DNA of 64,000 nucleotides, taken from NCBI RefSeq assembly GCF_902686445.1, contig NC_062215.1, forward strand, positions 27,922,750 to 27,986,749, written 5' to 3'. Position 1 is the first letter of the stretch; every line of letters starts with the position of its first letter. The stretch comes from Sciurus carolinensis (lineage: Eukaryota; Chordata; Mammalia; Rodentia; Sciuridae). Under the pieces are notes generated by a model. It had not been told where the DNA came from. It made no database searches and saw only the letters and a list, made by a program, of their open reading frames with translations. A program made the translations under genes and the position numbers. Below, in pieces: positions 9,734 through 21,855 of this stretch.

Positions 9734-12520
9734 CATATAGATCCTTATTCATACAGATCCATACAGACACACAAGTGATCATTACAAATCAGATTGTGCT
9801 TTATGCTTTAATAAACTAAGTGCAAAGTGCCATGGAGTATAGAATAGGATCTGAGAGCAAATGGGTATTTGGAGAGACCAGGGTCGAAGGTGGAGATTGA
9901 TTCTGAAGGAAGACACTGCACAGGGAAGTGAAAACAGGAAGAATTACACAAAAGGGGAAGAACGTCCCTAACATACTATAGTAGTCAGGATGACTGAGGG
10001 GCAGTGTGCTTAGTGGGAGGACTGGGGAGGTCCTGTGACAGGAGACAGAGACAAATGACATAGGGTTTGAGTTGAGGTCCATGAAAAGAGAGTCTTGAAT
10101 GACAAGCTAGAAATGTGTGGGCTTTTCTTTATTCTAAGGGGAGTCATTACAAGTGTGGAGGGAGTGTTTTATTTGATTCACAGCTTTAGTTTAATTAATC
10201 CAATTATAATTTATTAAATGGCTGATCTGTGCTCATTACTGTCCTGAATAGTTTGATATTCATAAAAATGATTTAAGCTGTTGAATAAAAATACAAATTA
10301 CAGGGTCTTTGTCCAGTATGGTCAGGTATGGGTCTCAGAGACCCAATTTAGCACAATTTTAAATCTTAGTTATCATTTTACCCTTGCATCTGTGAGCACT
10401 TTTTGTGAGAACCTGGTTTGCTGAAATACTGATGTATAGCACACACAGAAGACTTTAGCTTTGTGCTATCTGGTAGCTTATAGGTCAATTTGGAATGCAA
10501 AATTTCCATTCCTTGTTGGTTGGTCAATGTGAAAAACACTTCAAAAGGATATGTTATCTACATAAAATGATTTCTATATATGTGATGATGTTCTAATTCT
10601 CCAGAAGTCCAAATGGATTACATTTTTCATTTCTTTCATACATTTATACTTAGAAAAATCTTTTCTCAGCCATTTATCTTTATTGAAAAATCTTGAAACT
10701 CATGGGTAATTTTACATTAAAATTTTCTAGGATTTATTTTTTTCTGTAAGGTGAGAAATAATTTATTAGTTTAATTTTTGTCTCTCAAGCCCACTGATTT
10801 GTCGAATATATTATCCTTTCTAAATGTATGTGTGCTTTTTTTCCTTACTCATATGTCCTATGGAGAATTACATTGAATTAGGCTGAAGTCATATATTATA
10901 GTAGTGTATCATTAGTTCTTTTTTTTTAATTTGAAGCACTCCACCTCCACCAAAGAGCAATAAAGTGAATAGCATGTGCTTTTCTCTTAGATTCCCTGCC
11001 TCTGGTCTTTGTTTAATCGTAGTCCTCATTCATCTCAAGGACAGATCCTAGATATTCTTTTCTAAAGGAATGAAGGGAGTTCTGTATCCTGGGGAAAAAA
11101 GAATCTTAAAGCTGTATTTGCTCAAATCTTTTCTCAACAATGAGAGATTCATGTGCCCTCATGTCACGTGAATAACAGTGAAATCTGAGCTTGAGTCTTG
11201 TATTGTTGACCAGGTTTCAATCCTTCCTCTCCATATGGTCAATAATCAAGTCATTGAGTGTGGATTCCCACTTTTTTCTTATTTCTAATGTGGAGAAAAT
11301 TATGGGTTAAAATGGGAGAATGTGTTAGCTGAGCAAAGAAAATACATTTAGATCAGCGTCTTTTGAATATTATATAGGTTGAGCCAATGAAAAAAAAGGT
11401 AGAGGGAAGACTGAGAGGGTCTGGAGATGAATGAGATATACAGTCAATGCTTAGGAGATACTAAAATCATGATTGCATATTTTAAAATGCAAAGTGGCAA
11501 ACAAAAAGAAAATGTGATTAAATTCAGAGTAATCCAAACACGGAAAGAGGCCCTATCATGTCTTGGATACCTGATTGATGATAAAGAGCCAGTAGGCAAA
11601 TGTTCAGTTTTTAAATGCCATCTTTTACTCATGATCTATGTTACAATGCAGAATACTACACGATTTGCAGCAGTAATTAGTTCTACTGATAATACCTGCC
11701 CTAGAAGAGGCTGGGTAACATTTTGCAATACATAATTTTTCACAATACAGAGTGACTCAGGGTGGGTTCATTTCATCAGGACTGATAGTTAATACATGTA
11801 CAATTGCTGCCTTCTAGAAAGCAATGGCTGGAGATAACAATGACACTACTAAAGGTATTAAAAGGCAGATAGAGTCACACCTGAGAAAATGGGCAGACAG
11901 AATATTCCTGTGGTGACAGAGTCACGCATGGTGAGGTGGGATGAGTGATGGAGGCAGCAAGCACTGATTAGCCAATAATCATCACCCTTTTCTTTCTATT
12001 GTCACTGAAGTTGGTCCAATTGGCAAAGAGTGCTCATTAGCTAAATTTCTCTGTTATCCAGTCCTCTCCCGTTATGTTTGACTAATTATGGGGTAGCAAA
12101 TATCCAAATCAAAGTTTCATGGGTAATTGGTGGGTTAATGAGCCCACAGAAATCACTTTAATTAATTTCTCTTGTTAGAGTGACAAGAGAGAGACAGAAT
12201 TGAATCTGAGCATTTGCATTGGAGATATTTGAAGTCTTAATACCAGCATGCCAAAGACACCTCAGAAGAAGAAATACACTCTCTACTCTCAGCTTAGAAT
12301 TTTCTAAGGATCAATCACAATTCAGTAGTTGTCAAAACGTGGATTTCATAAAGGCAGAATTAAATTAATTTGTTTCACAAACTTTCTCTTTGTGGGTGCT
12401 CTGTTATAATCAGCAGTCCGGATGCTTTCCAATTGCCTAGACTTGAGGAAGTGCATACCATCCTTTATTCATCCTTTCACAAGGCAATCATAAAAAGCAA
12501 GAATGCTAGCAATTATTCAT
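9734..12520. other. Long stretch with no recognised gene or clear repeat
   Basis: The region is AT-rich. 10590-10830 may be very old L1 (poly-T-rich 'ttttctaggatttatttttttctg'), but I cannot support it. 11995-12175 has several TAAT/ATTA homeodomain-type cores ('actaattatgggg', 'tttaattaatttctc') in otherwise non-repetitive DNA. Confidence 0.4.
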
Positions 12521-12554
12521 TGAGGGTTTAGAGTTGTGTATGGTACTACACAAC

Positions 12555-12640
12555 TGCACAAGCAGATCACACTGATGAGGAAACTGATATCCATGAAAGT
12601 TAAGTAGTTTGCCCAAGGTATCCCTGCCATGCCAATAATA
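12555..12640 (-). repeat. MIR fragment
   Basis: 'gatgaggaaactgatatcc' followed by 'aagttaagtagtttgcccaagg' is the reversed MIR core. Confidence 0.55.
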
Positions 12641-12999
12641 ATTTAATAGAAATGAAGTCTCATTATATATGTAAGTAAACAAATGAATGTGCATGTAGAT
12701 ATTTACATATGACAGGAATATATTACAATATGAAAACATGTTATATTTCATTGTTGTATGAAAAGCAAAGTTCAGAGTGGGAAATTCTACTTGTCAAATA
12801 ATCTGGCTTCTTTAATATATATTTAATTGGAAATAAATCTGATAGAAGAATCCACAGAGAATCTAAGAAACCAGGCTTAGCAAATCAGAGCAACTGAGGA
12901 GATTCTAAGGAGATGGTACATTGGGCATTCTTAGTAACTTAGGAATTCTCAGTACTGTGCTTATTCACTTCTTTTTAAAAATATGTTTTTAAATCTTGT

Positions 13000-14334
13000 T
13001 TTTAAAAACATTTAATTGTAAATGAAAACACAGACACAAAACATGTATGCTATAATGAATTATGATAAGGCAGATACCTTTATAAATACCTTATAACTAA
13101 TCTCAATAATTGAAAAACCCCTCCATTAATGGTTCTCAACCCATTCCCTCCCTCAAATGTATTTACTATCTCACTTTTATATTAATCAAAAACTTGTATA
13201 ATTTTTTCATTCAAATGTGCATCTCTAGATGCTATTACTCAATTTTTCTACATTTAAAAATATGAATGTCTTTTGAATTTCTTTCAATTTATGTTTCCTC
13301 TTTATCCTTTTCTTTTCCTTAAAATTCATTTGTTGAAGAGGTGACTCCATTTGGCCTGTAGAATTTCTTCAAGTTTAGATTTTGCTGAACATTTAACTAT
13401 GTGGGAATATAACATGTTGTTGTCACTGTCATTTTTTAATCTGATACCTTCTATATTACATCTGTATCTTTTTACTTCCACATTGAAAATTCTGGTTCTC
13501 GAGGACACAGTAGATAATTCCATTAAAATATCAATTATCATTTACTTGCCCAGACTACATACACACAGTCCAGAATAATGATACTACTGCTAGAACAAAC
13601 ACTGAGAAGAGTTAAATATCATTACATATGTTCTCCCCATTCTTTAGTCTTCCATTTTTTAAAAAGTTATTCCACTGCATCTATGTTAACTGAGTATATA
13701 GTCATTGCTACTATTTTCTCTTCATTTGATCTTCGCAGATAGCTATGTTTAATGCTTACAGCTGAAACTCAGACTGATGAATCTGTTTATTTTGGTTGAG
13801 TGAAACACATTCTCTAATAAGTTCCTTGGGAAAGACTCATGGGAGTAAATTTCCCTGAGTGTTTGCATGTTACCATATGCCTTTACTTAAGAGTTAGTTT
13901 AGCTGGATATAAAATATTTAACTTACATCTTCTCTCTTTAATCTCTTAGTATCTGAAATATATTACTTCAGTTTCTTCAGGCACACCACATTGCTATATG
14001 ATTTATTTCCCTTATAAGTTACTTTTTCCTTATATACCAAGGAGGTTTTATATTTCTTTCTTTTCTCTAATATTTGAGAGTTTTTTCTATGTTATATGTT
14101 GTGTTAGTCATTCTAGGATATGTAGTATACATTCTTGGCATGTAGTTGCAAGTGTTTTTTAATGTTATGTACTTTTTCTTCAACTATAATTTGAAATCCA
14201 TTCTTTTAATTTTACTTTTCAGAAACTCTCATCATCTATAATTTGGATCTTTACTATGTTTCATATTAATCACTTTTTTGTATCTTATTCTTTTATTTCT
14301 TATTGATTTTCAATTTTTCTTCCTTTGCACCTTC

Positions 14335-14368
<34 letters not shown>

Positions 14369-15060
14369 GTGGGGGGAAGGTACCAGGGATTGAACTCAGG
14401 GGCACTCGACCACTGAGCCACATCCCCAGTCCTATTTTGTATTTTATTTAGAGATAGGGTCTCACTGAGTTACTTAGTGTCTCACTTTTGCTGAGACTGG
14501 CTTTGAACTCTCTATCTCCTATCACAGCTATCCAAGTTGCTAGAATTCCAGGCATGTGTCACGGTGCCCAGCAACTTCTATGTTTTTTAAGGCACAATCA
14601 TTTAGTTTATCCTGGATGTTGGGTATCACATATCCAACATCATATGTCTGAAATAACTTATGAAGTCCAATCATCTGCTATATTTGTTTTTCTAATTCTG
14701 AATTATGTTGTTTTGTCTCATATTTATTTCTTAATGCCTATTAAGTCTTTTCAACACAGAAGTTCAATATTTTGATCTGTTCTTTGAGTCTTTCTGTTGT
14801 GTTTCTTTCACTTATTAAAAAATGTCTCTTGATCAGTCTCTTTTGTGAAAATTTCATATAAGATTTTACTGGTACTTTTATACCACCTATAAAATTGACT
14901 TTTTTGAACTTTTGAGATACATGATTCAGAGTAGCAGTTATAATTTCACAGAGGTTTCTCTTCTGTTGCTTTCCTGAAGTGTTCGAAAGCATGATGGTTT
15001 GCTTTCTCAGCTACTTGGGCTCCATTGTCTTCTCCAATGTTTATCTGGACCTCTTCTCAT
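13000..15060 (-). mobile_element. Very old L1 (ORF1/ORF2 start region), interrupted
   Basis: Reversed, heavily mutated L1 text. 'ttagctggatataaaatattt' at about 13900 corresponds to the ORF1-proximal 'gctggatatagaattct' text, and 14700-14800 'tgatctgttctttgagtcttt' continues the ORF1 coiled-coil region. A B1-dID SINE splits it at 14334-14574. Boundaries are uncertain. Confidence 0.45.
14339..14574 (-). repeat. B1-dID (MEN-type) composite SINE
   Basis: Poly-T (14339-14367) is the reversed poly(A) tail. The ID-like right half follows ('gattgaactcaggggcac', 'gagccacatccccag'). The B1/Alu-like left half comes next ('gagatagggtctcactgag', 'gctttgaactc', 'ttgctagaattccaggcatg', 'cggtgcccag'). The flanks 'accttctattttttt' and 'aacttctatgttttt' look like a slightly diverged TSD. 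This SINE type is characteristic of squirrels and dormice. Confidence 0.92.
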
Positions 15061-15447
15061 TATTTTTCTGTTCAATCTTGATTTCACTTCCAACATTTTC
15101 TCCTAAGTGAAAAGGGAGTCCCAGTGAGATTTCTAAGGGAGTTTTAAATATTCCAAGTTTGTCAACCTCTCTAGCTCCTTTAAAATGACAGAGCCCCTGC
15201 CTTGATCCAGAATAAAATCTGATCACACCTTTCTCATTTTAGCTCCTGTTCTTAGCTGGTCCTCTACATTCTAGTGAATATCTCTGGCCTGTTTTGAGAT
15301 CCTGCTGTTCTCAGGCCATCAAATGTCCTTTTGTTTCCCCGTGTTCTCATGCATAGAGATAGTTAGAATGCAAATCAAATGGCTCTTGGAAGTCTATCTT
15401 TACCGCTTGACTTCTGGAGTTCAGGAGATGCTTTGTCACCTCATTTC

Positions 15448-16200
15448 TTTTTTTTTTTTTTTTTTTTTTTTTTTTCAGTATAAACTGTCTGCAGGATTTG
15501 GTGCCAGCACCATGTTGTTTTTGTTACTATTGCTCTGTAGTATAGTTGAAGGTCTGGTATTGTGACACCTCTTGTTTCCCTGTTCCTGTTATGGATTGCT
15601 TTGACTATTATGGATCTCTTATTCTTCCAAATGAATTTCATGATTGCTTTCTCTATTTCTGTGAAGTATGTCATTGGGATTTTAATTGGAATTGCATTGA
15701 ATCTGTATAGCACTTTTGGTAGTATGGACATTTTGACAATATTAATTCTGCCTATCCAAGAACATGGGAGATCTTTCCGTCTTCTAAGGTTTTCTTGCTA
15801 TCTTTAATGTTCTGTAGTTTTCATTGTAAAGACATTTTACCTCTTTTGTTAGAATGACTCCCAAATATTTTATATTTTTTTTGAGGTTATTATGAATGGA
15901 ATAGTTTTCCTAATTTCTCTTTCAGAGGATTCATCACTTATGATTAGAAATTCGTTAGATTTAGAAGTAGAAATATGCTTCGAATTTTTTGGATCCTCTA
16001 AATAAAGAATCATGTCATTGGCAAATAGTGAGAATCTGAGTTCTTCTTTTCCTAGTCTTATCTATTTAATTTCTTTGATCTGTCTAATTGCTCTGGCTTG
16101 AATTTCAAGGATGATGTTGAATAGAAGTGGTAAAAGTGGGCATCCGTGAGGACTTTAGTTTTGCTATTTAGTGACCCTCTGATTTTATGTTGATATTCAA
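15448..16200 (-). mobile_element. Internal L1 ORF2 fragment with its own poly(A)
   Basis: A 28-bp poly-T (15448-15475), i.e. a minus-strand poly(A), is joined directly to L1 ORF2 sequence rather than to the 3' UTR. The encoded minus-strand text includes '[22 protein letters not shown]' type RT-downstream segments (15441-15731), then 'tgaatagaagtggtaaaagt' (RT region) near 16115-16140. The same text is found in the full-length L1 at 22.98-24.15 kb. Frameshifts and stops make it dead. The far end fades near 16200. Confidence 0.85.
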
Positions 16201-16209
16201 AGAGGTTTA

Positions 16210-17035
16210 AATCTATACTCCCACCACCTACCTGACCCAAAGTCCCTACAATAATTGAAATCTGATTGTGAATACTACTTCCATTAGTACTTTCTCCAAT
16301 GCCCTGACTACTGTGTTATTTCCTCAGGTTTTCAAATCCTATGCTTGAGCATCCAATTACCTGGCCTACGGAATAGACCGATGGGCAGTGAGATGGAGTA
16401 TAGAACCCAAAGTGATCGTACTGCACCAAATACATGCTAATACACATGTACAAACATACATGCACACAAACCACACACATACTTCCTGATTACAAAACTG
16501 GACATCTCCAGTGCTCATTAATTTGTATACCTAGCTTAAGGCTGAGATTTTTGGAGTTCTTCTCTTCTAGCTCTTTATGATCCTGAACTAATACTTTAAA
16601 AGCTGTACACTAAAATCTAAAGTTAAGACCATCAATACAGAGCATGAGCAATAGGTAAAAGGGACACAAGAAAAGGGAAATTGGTTTTAAAAATATGAAC
16701 ATGTGTTTTGAAGTGCAACAAGTAGGTGGTTTAGATAAATGCCAAATAGCTGAACAGTAAAACCTGTAAGTCAGCTGAAGCTTAATATTTGCATCATGGA
16801 ATAAACTTTCAACATCCAGGAACCAATCTTAAAAATTACTACAAATATAGATTATTGAAGTCCTAATATTAAAATTTTAGTGTTCAAATTTTGTAAGTTT
16901 AGTATTTTGGTGCAGGAACAACAATTTCTTGCCGTCAGTTGTTAACTGCTCTTATAATCACTAGGTTTCACATCTGTGGTTCTAAGTAAATGTTCAGTTA
17001 GCTTTAAGCTTGAATGTTTAAGGAGCATAGTTTTT
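16210..17035. other. Unassigned DNA
   Basis: No gene or repeat supported. The AC-rich stretch 16440-16485 is imperfect simple sequence. Confidence 0.4.
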
Positions 17036-17037
17036 TG

Positions 17038-17165
17038 TCTTTTTTTTTTTCTTCTTTTCACATTTTCTTGTTGGTGCATTACAGTTGTACATAGTGATGG
17101 GACTTGTTGTCACCTATTTATACATGCACACAATATAACAATATAATTTGGTCAATATCACTCCT
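17038..17165 (-). mobile_element. L1 3' UTR tail fragment (older subfamily)
   Basis: A poly-T-rich start is followed by 'ttgttggtgcattacagttg', 'tacatagtgatgggac' and 'aatttggtcaatatcactcc', the reversed 3' end of an older rodent L1 subfamily. Confidence 0.6.
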
Positions 17166-17199
17166 TAAAGAGCACAAATTTTTAAAAAATTGGCCATCT

Positions 17200-17370
17200 A
17201 TTTTTTTTTAATTATTTATTTATTTTTAAATTTTTTACAGACTGCATTTTGATTCATTGTACACAAATGGGGTACATCATTTCATTTCCATGGTTGTACA
17301 TGATGTAGATTCATACAATTTGTGTAATCATACATGTACATAGGGTAATGATGTCTGCTACATAATCTAA
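17200..17370 (-). mobile_element. Short L1 3' end
   Basis: A reversed A/T-rich tail is followed by 'cattgtacacaaatggggtac' and 'gtaatcatacatgtacatagg', the same 3' UTR text as at 21.60, 39.17 and 42.26 kb. Severely 5'-truncated. Confidence 0.85.
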
Positions 17371-18240
17371 AGTTAATACTCTTTATTTCATATTCCTCAT
17401 ATTCTTTAATATGTCTGGATCAAAGATAATTGATAAAAGCTATAGTTGAGCATGCTGTTGTAATCATTTTTCCTTTTGAAACTTCAAGGTAGCAAGTTTG
17501 ACATTTCTGCTTTGAATCCATATCTTAAAAATTTCCAAATAGAGGTTTTCTTAAAAGACTCATGTTATTAATTTGATTAAATAATTTAAAATATGTGTAC
17601 AATTTAATTTTATGAAGGCTAAAATATATATTGATTAAAATTAGGATATACTTTAATTTCTGTTCCTTTTTCTTGTAGCATTGATCAATTCAGATAGAAC
17701 CTCCCTCTTTATTTCAGGATTTCACAAAACTTTATAGCCTGTCTGACATCTGTATTCATTTCTTCTGCTACACTTACTGCTTTGAGTAAGAATCCATAGT
17801 AAACATTGAGACAGGCTATCTCAGGCTTCAAGATTATCACAAACTAATAATGGAAGAATCAGAGAATAAAATCAATTGTTATAATACAATTTATAACTAC
17901 TGTAATAGTATTAATAGAAAATACATTATGCAACTTCAGATAGCTACTTATACAAAAGTCAAATTCCCTATTAGACTTTAATTTGATAAAGTCTGTATTT
18001 ATCTGATCCTTGCATTTCTAACACCTAGAAGATTCTTTGCATTGCAAATTCTCTAAAAATTTGAATTAATTAATGTAACCCTCCATAGCATCATATTTCA
18101 CACCCCCTCACACACACCCATTTGGCTTTATGTTTAAAAGGGCTATTTGCATTTTTGGTAACACTTTTGTTGAAGGGATTATCTGTTGCTTCAAGAGAAG
18201 AGAAATAGTGAAATATTAAAAGTAGCATAAATAATAATGG
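17371..18240. other. Unassigned AT-rich DNA
   Basis: No recognised gene or repeat. Confidence 0.4.
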
Positions 18241-18244
18241 CTAA

Positions 18245-18390
18245 CATGTTGAACACCGAATATTTGTTATACCTCATCTTTTGCATGTTTATATAACTAA
18301 TTACAACAACACAAAATGTAAGATCATCTTCATTTTACAGATAAAATGACTCAAAGCTCAGAGTTATTACATAAGGCAAGACTCTGGGAA
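18245..18390 (-). repeat. MIR remnant
   Basis: 'gatcatcttcattttacagat', then 'aaatgactcaaagctcagagtta', follows the reversed MIR core. Confidence 0.5.
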
Positions 18391-18708
18391 ATAAAATAGC
18401 ACTTATTGTCTGCAGCTACCTTGTCATTCTGCAGAGGTACATCAAATACTTGCAACAAAGCCTGTGTGGCCCGCAAAACCCACGGCACTTATGAGTTGGC
18501 CCTTTACAGTAAAGTATGGCCCAGCTCTGAAGTCACTGTAAAGTTTACTGAGTAGGAAATGATGAAGACTAAGTTTAATCCAGTCCTGCTTGTCTCTAAA
18601 TCCTGTTTAGATGGGCTTTTGAAACATCAACACTCAGGTTTTCTATTCTAGTCTGACTAGATACTAGCTAGTGACCATGGGAAACTAGATTTATGTAGGG
18701 TGGCATAT

Positions 18709-19036
18709 AGAATCATCCCTTGCTCTCCATCAGGAACTGGTTCCAGGAGCTCTGCAGGTACTAAACTCTGCAGATGCTCAACTCCACTCATTAAATAGCA
18801 TAGTGTTTGCATGCATCCTATACATACTCTCCCACGTACTTTAATCATCTCTAGATTACTTATAATAATACAAGGCAAACGCTATGACAATAACTGTTCT
18901 GTATTGTTTAGGAATAATGACAAAAAAAGAAAGGCTATAAATGTTCAGGACAGCTATAAAGTTTTTCTGAGTATTTTTAATCCATCGTCAGTTGAATCTG
19001 AGGATGAGGAATCTACAGATAGGGAGGACTGACTGT
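18709..19036 (+). mobile_element. MER2-like (TcMar-Tigger) DNA transposon
   Basis: Starts 'agaatcatcccttgctctcc' and ends 'agggaggactgactgta', near-complementary ends expected of terminal inverted repeats. The interior shares 'tactttaatcatctctagat', 'tacttataata' and 'gtattgtttaggaataatgac' with the family. A 73-codon frame (18811-19032) falls wholly inside it and is not a gene. It is better preserved than the copy at 2.67 kb. Confidence 0.8.
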
Positions 19037-19557
19037 ACTCAGTTGTTCTGATCTCTAAAGTGGGAACAACAGTACTATTCACCTGATAGTGCTATTGAGA
19101 AAACCAAAAACATTGATTTACATAAATTCCTTGTCACAGGGCTGTTTACTTGTAATTGGTCAAGACACCTGCTGACTACCTCACTCCTACCTTCAGACTG
19201 AGCACTTCTTTTATTACTGCTATTACTACTATAAGATAAGGTATTCCTAGGACTTCATGGTTATTTTATTCTAAAATTGCTATTAGGACCACATTACTTA
19301 TTTACTATTTCAAGTCTTTGTCTCCTTCTGTCCACTATTTCAGAAATGGGTGTGATTTCTCCAATGATATTTCTCTTATTTGTATTGAAGCAATGATGCT
19401 CTTGATATAGGTCAAAACCAAGACCAAGAACAAGGTCTGACCTGAAACCATATAACTTTTATGTGTGTGTGCCTGTGTGTGGAAGGGTGCCTGGCATAGA
19501 TTCTGAATGAATGATTGTTGAATTAATGTGTAAGTTTTTAAAATTTTCACATATGAA

Positions 19558-19745
19558 GCTGGGGCAGTGACCCATACCTGTAATCTCAGCGACTCTGCAG
19601 GTTGAGGCAGGAAGATCACAAGTTCAAGGACAGCCTCAGTGACTTAGCAAGACTCTGTCTCAAAATCAAAATTAAAAAGAATGAGGATGTGACTCAGTGG
19701 TGGAAAAAACCCCGAGTTCTATCTCCAGTACCATTTTAAAACAAA
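19558..19745 (+). repeat. B1-dID composite SINE
   Basis: 'cccatacctgtaatctcagc' and 'gcaggttgaggcaggaagat' (B1 part), then 'gaggatgtgactcagtgg' and 'gagttctatctccagtacc' (ID-like part). The tail is degenerate. Confidence 0.85.
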
Positions 19746-19765
19746 GAGAAAGAAATTAAACATTG

Positions 19766-19980
19766 ATCCAGGTGCTGTGTCCCACACCTGTAATCCCAGC
19801 TACTCTGGAGGACAGGATAGGAGGATCTCAAGAACAAGGCCAGCCTGGACAATTTAGCAAGACCCTTGTCTCAGAATAAAAGTATAAAAAGATCTGGGAA
19901 TGTAGTTCATTCGTAGAGCAATGGTCTTGCCTGCTTGAGCCCCTGGGTTCAATCCCAAGTGCTGGGAGATAAAAGAGCCA
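19766..19980 (+). repeat. B1-dID composite SINE
   Basis: 'cccacacctgtaatcccagct', 'gaggatctcaagaacaaggc', then the ID-like half 'gtagttcattcgtagagc' and 'gggttcaatcccaagtgc'. It sits 20 bp behind another copy in the same orientation. Confidence 0.85.
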
Positions 19981-20146
19981 CATATAAGACAAATAAGGAC
20001 AGATACAAAAGACGATTTCATTTTCTAAGGAAATAAATGTTTTGTCTTTGATAGAGAATCAATGAAAACAACTTGAGTCTGATATTTTGAGTCTTGGTTA
20101 CTAATTCTTTCATCTCTGCCTATTTACATATTGTATTTGTTAGTGA

Positions 20147-20860
20147 GTGGCCTACTTCTTTTTGATATGCACTTGGCACTCACTCCTTTACATTAAAATA
20201 GCTAAAGGGATTTTCCATTTAAATTATTTTCCATGCAAGTGTAATTCTGAGGAACTTGAATCTTTCCATAATGAAGTAGTCCGGCTCCAGGTAGGATGGT
20301 TGTCCTGTGCATTGCAAAGCAAGCTCACTTACAAGAATCCTGCAGGGACAAAGAGACAGTCAGGGAGTCTCATGCATTTTTCCAGTGTTTTCGAAATTAA
20401 TAGCTGGCGCATTTTGAATCACAGCACAAGAGCAACAAAACACAAGAGCTATTTTAGTACACTTAAATCTATACCTAGCGGGACACAGTTAGACAAGGAG
20501 AAAATGAATTTGACCTTTGATTGTTCCAAAAGGATCTTGATGTAGGTGAAGGAAACTGTGCAACAAAATATCAAAACTGCTGCACAGGGCGACTGTGAGT
20601 AATAATATCCTCCTTTCTCCAGGCGCAGAGACCTATTTCATTAGATTTGGAAAATCATGGAAAGTAAAGCATTTATTAGTCTGACAATGAGCTCTGATTG
20701 GAAAATGTAAATACCATTCATCAAAACATTCAACTAATTAGGAAACTGTAGAGAAACCCAGTGGATTTTTGAAAAAGCTAGCTGATCAAAGGTGATTATA
20801 ATTCAGTATTGAACTTCAACGAAAGGGGAACTTTCTACCTCTGAGAACTAGCATCCACTT
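20147..20860. other. Repeat-free block, candidate conserved non-coding element
   Basis: About 700 bp between SINEs with no recognisable repeat. Sequence complexity is higher than in the surroundings, and homeobox/POU-like cores ('tccatttaaattatttt', 'ccataatgaag', 'tttattagtctgacaatgag', 'aactaattagg') recur. A 132-codon plus-strand frame (20147-20545) lies in it. It is Cys/Ser-rich with no domain I know, so I do not call it coding. The assignment is inference from texture only. Confidence 0.3.
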
Positions 20861-20922
20861 GAGCCACTTATTTGGTAATTCACACCTGCAGATATTGAGG
20901 AGGCAAATAGGAAAGAGAAATA

Positions 20923-21147
20923 GCCAGAAGTGGTGGTGCACACCTGTAATCCCAGCAGCTCAGGAGGCTGAGGCAGGAGGATCGTGAGTTCAAAGCCAGC
21001 CTTGGAAATGGCTAGGTGCTAAGCAATTCAGTGAGACCCTGTCTCTAAATAAAATAAAATACAAAATAGGGCTGGGGATGTGGCTCAGTGGTTGAGTGCC
21101 CCTGAGTTCAATCCCCAGTATCAAAAAAAGAAAAAAGAAAAAAAAAA
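20923..21147 (+). repeat. B1-dID (MEN) SINE, well-preserved
   Basis: Complete composite. The B1 part is 'gtggtggtgcacacctgtaa' to 'gaccctgtctc', the link is an 'aaataaaataaaatac' bridge, and the ID part is 'ggctggggatgtggctcagt' to 'gttcaatccccagta'. An A-rich tail follows. Flanks 'aaagagaaata' (20912-20922) and 'aaaaagaaata' (21148-21158) form a near-perfect TSD. This copy best shows the squirrel-type structure. Confidence 0.95.
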
Positions 21148-21470
21148 GAAAAAGAAATAACCCTTGTTCTAAAGTTGGTTTTAGTTTAATAAGTGAAACC
21201 TGCTAGTAAACAGAAAATAATGTTAGATGCATGCAGTGGTAGATTCGTGGTATTCTGGTTCATGGAAAAAAAAAGATACCTGGGTTTCTTCAAAATCTTT
21301 GCTGATTGTGATATCAGGGTAATCCTGACTTCACAAAATGAAAAGTTTTATTTTTATTTTCTGGATGTGAAGAATTGGCATTATTTATTGCCTAAATATT
21401 TAGTATAATTCACCAGTGAAACCACCTCAGATTGTTGTTACCTTTGGGTATGATTTTGAATTTTGAATTA

Positions 21471-21570
21471 ATTTTTTTTTTTTTTTTGTGGTGCTGGGGA
21501 TTGAACTTCAATGAAAGAGGAATGCACCTGTGAGGCAAGCACTCTACCAATGGAGCTAGATCCCCAGCAC
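21471..21570 (-). repeat. ID SINE
   Basis: Poly-T (21472-21487) followed by 'gtggtgctggggattgaac' and 'gaggcaagcactctaccaat', ending 'gatccccagcac'. The middle carries a diverged segment around 21510-21530. It lies immediately before the full-length L1, whose target site is at its edge. Confidence 0.85.
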
Positions 21571-21787
21571 TAAATTTTTATTTTATTTTATTTTATTTTT
21601 TATTGTAAACAAATGGGATACATGTTGTTTCTGTTTGTACATGGAGTAAAGGCATACCATTTGTGTAATCATACATTTACATAGGGTAATGTGGTTTGAT
21701 TCATTCTGTTATTTTTTCCTTCCCCCCTCCCCTCCCACCCCCTTTTTCTCTCTATACAGTCCTTCCTTCCTCCATGCTTGCCCCCCT

Positions 21788-21829
21788 CCCTAACCCTAAT
21801 TCTAAACCTAACCCTAACCCTAACACTAA
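21788..21829 (-). repeat. Seven telomere-like hexamers in the L1 3' UTR
   Basis: Seven tandem hexamers: four exact CCCTAA units, plus TTCTAA, ACCTAA and CACTAA variants. On the L1 sense strand they read TTAGGG-like, within the G-rich tract where other L1 copies in the window (7.73 kb, 42.46 kb) have plain G/A-rich sequence. Confidence 0.97.
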
Positions 21830-21855
21830 CTCCTCCCACACCTCATTATGTGTCA

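Noticed and set aside
20147..20545. 132-codon frame as a gene
   Set aside because: No known domain and no clear splice or start context. A single open frame in non-repetitive DNA is better explained by chance.
21788..21829. Interstitial telomere or chromosome-fusion scar
   Set aside because: The hexamers lie wholly within an L1 3' UTR, with L1 text on both sides, so a fusion is not needed.
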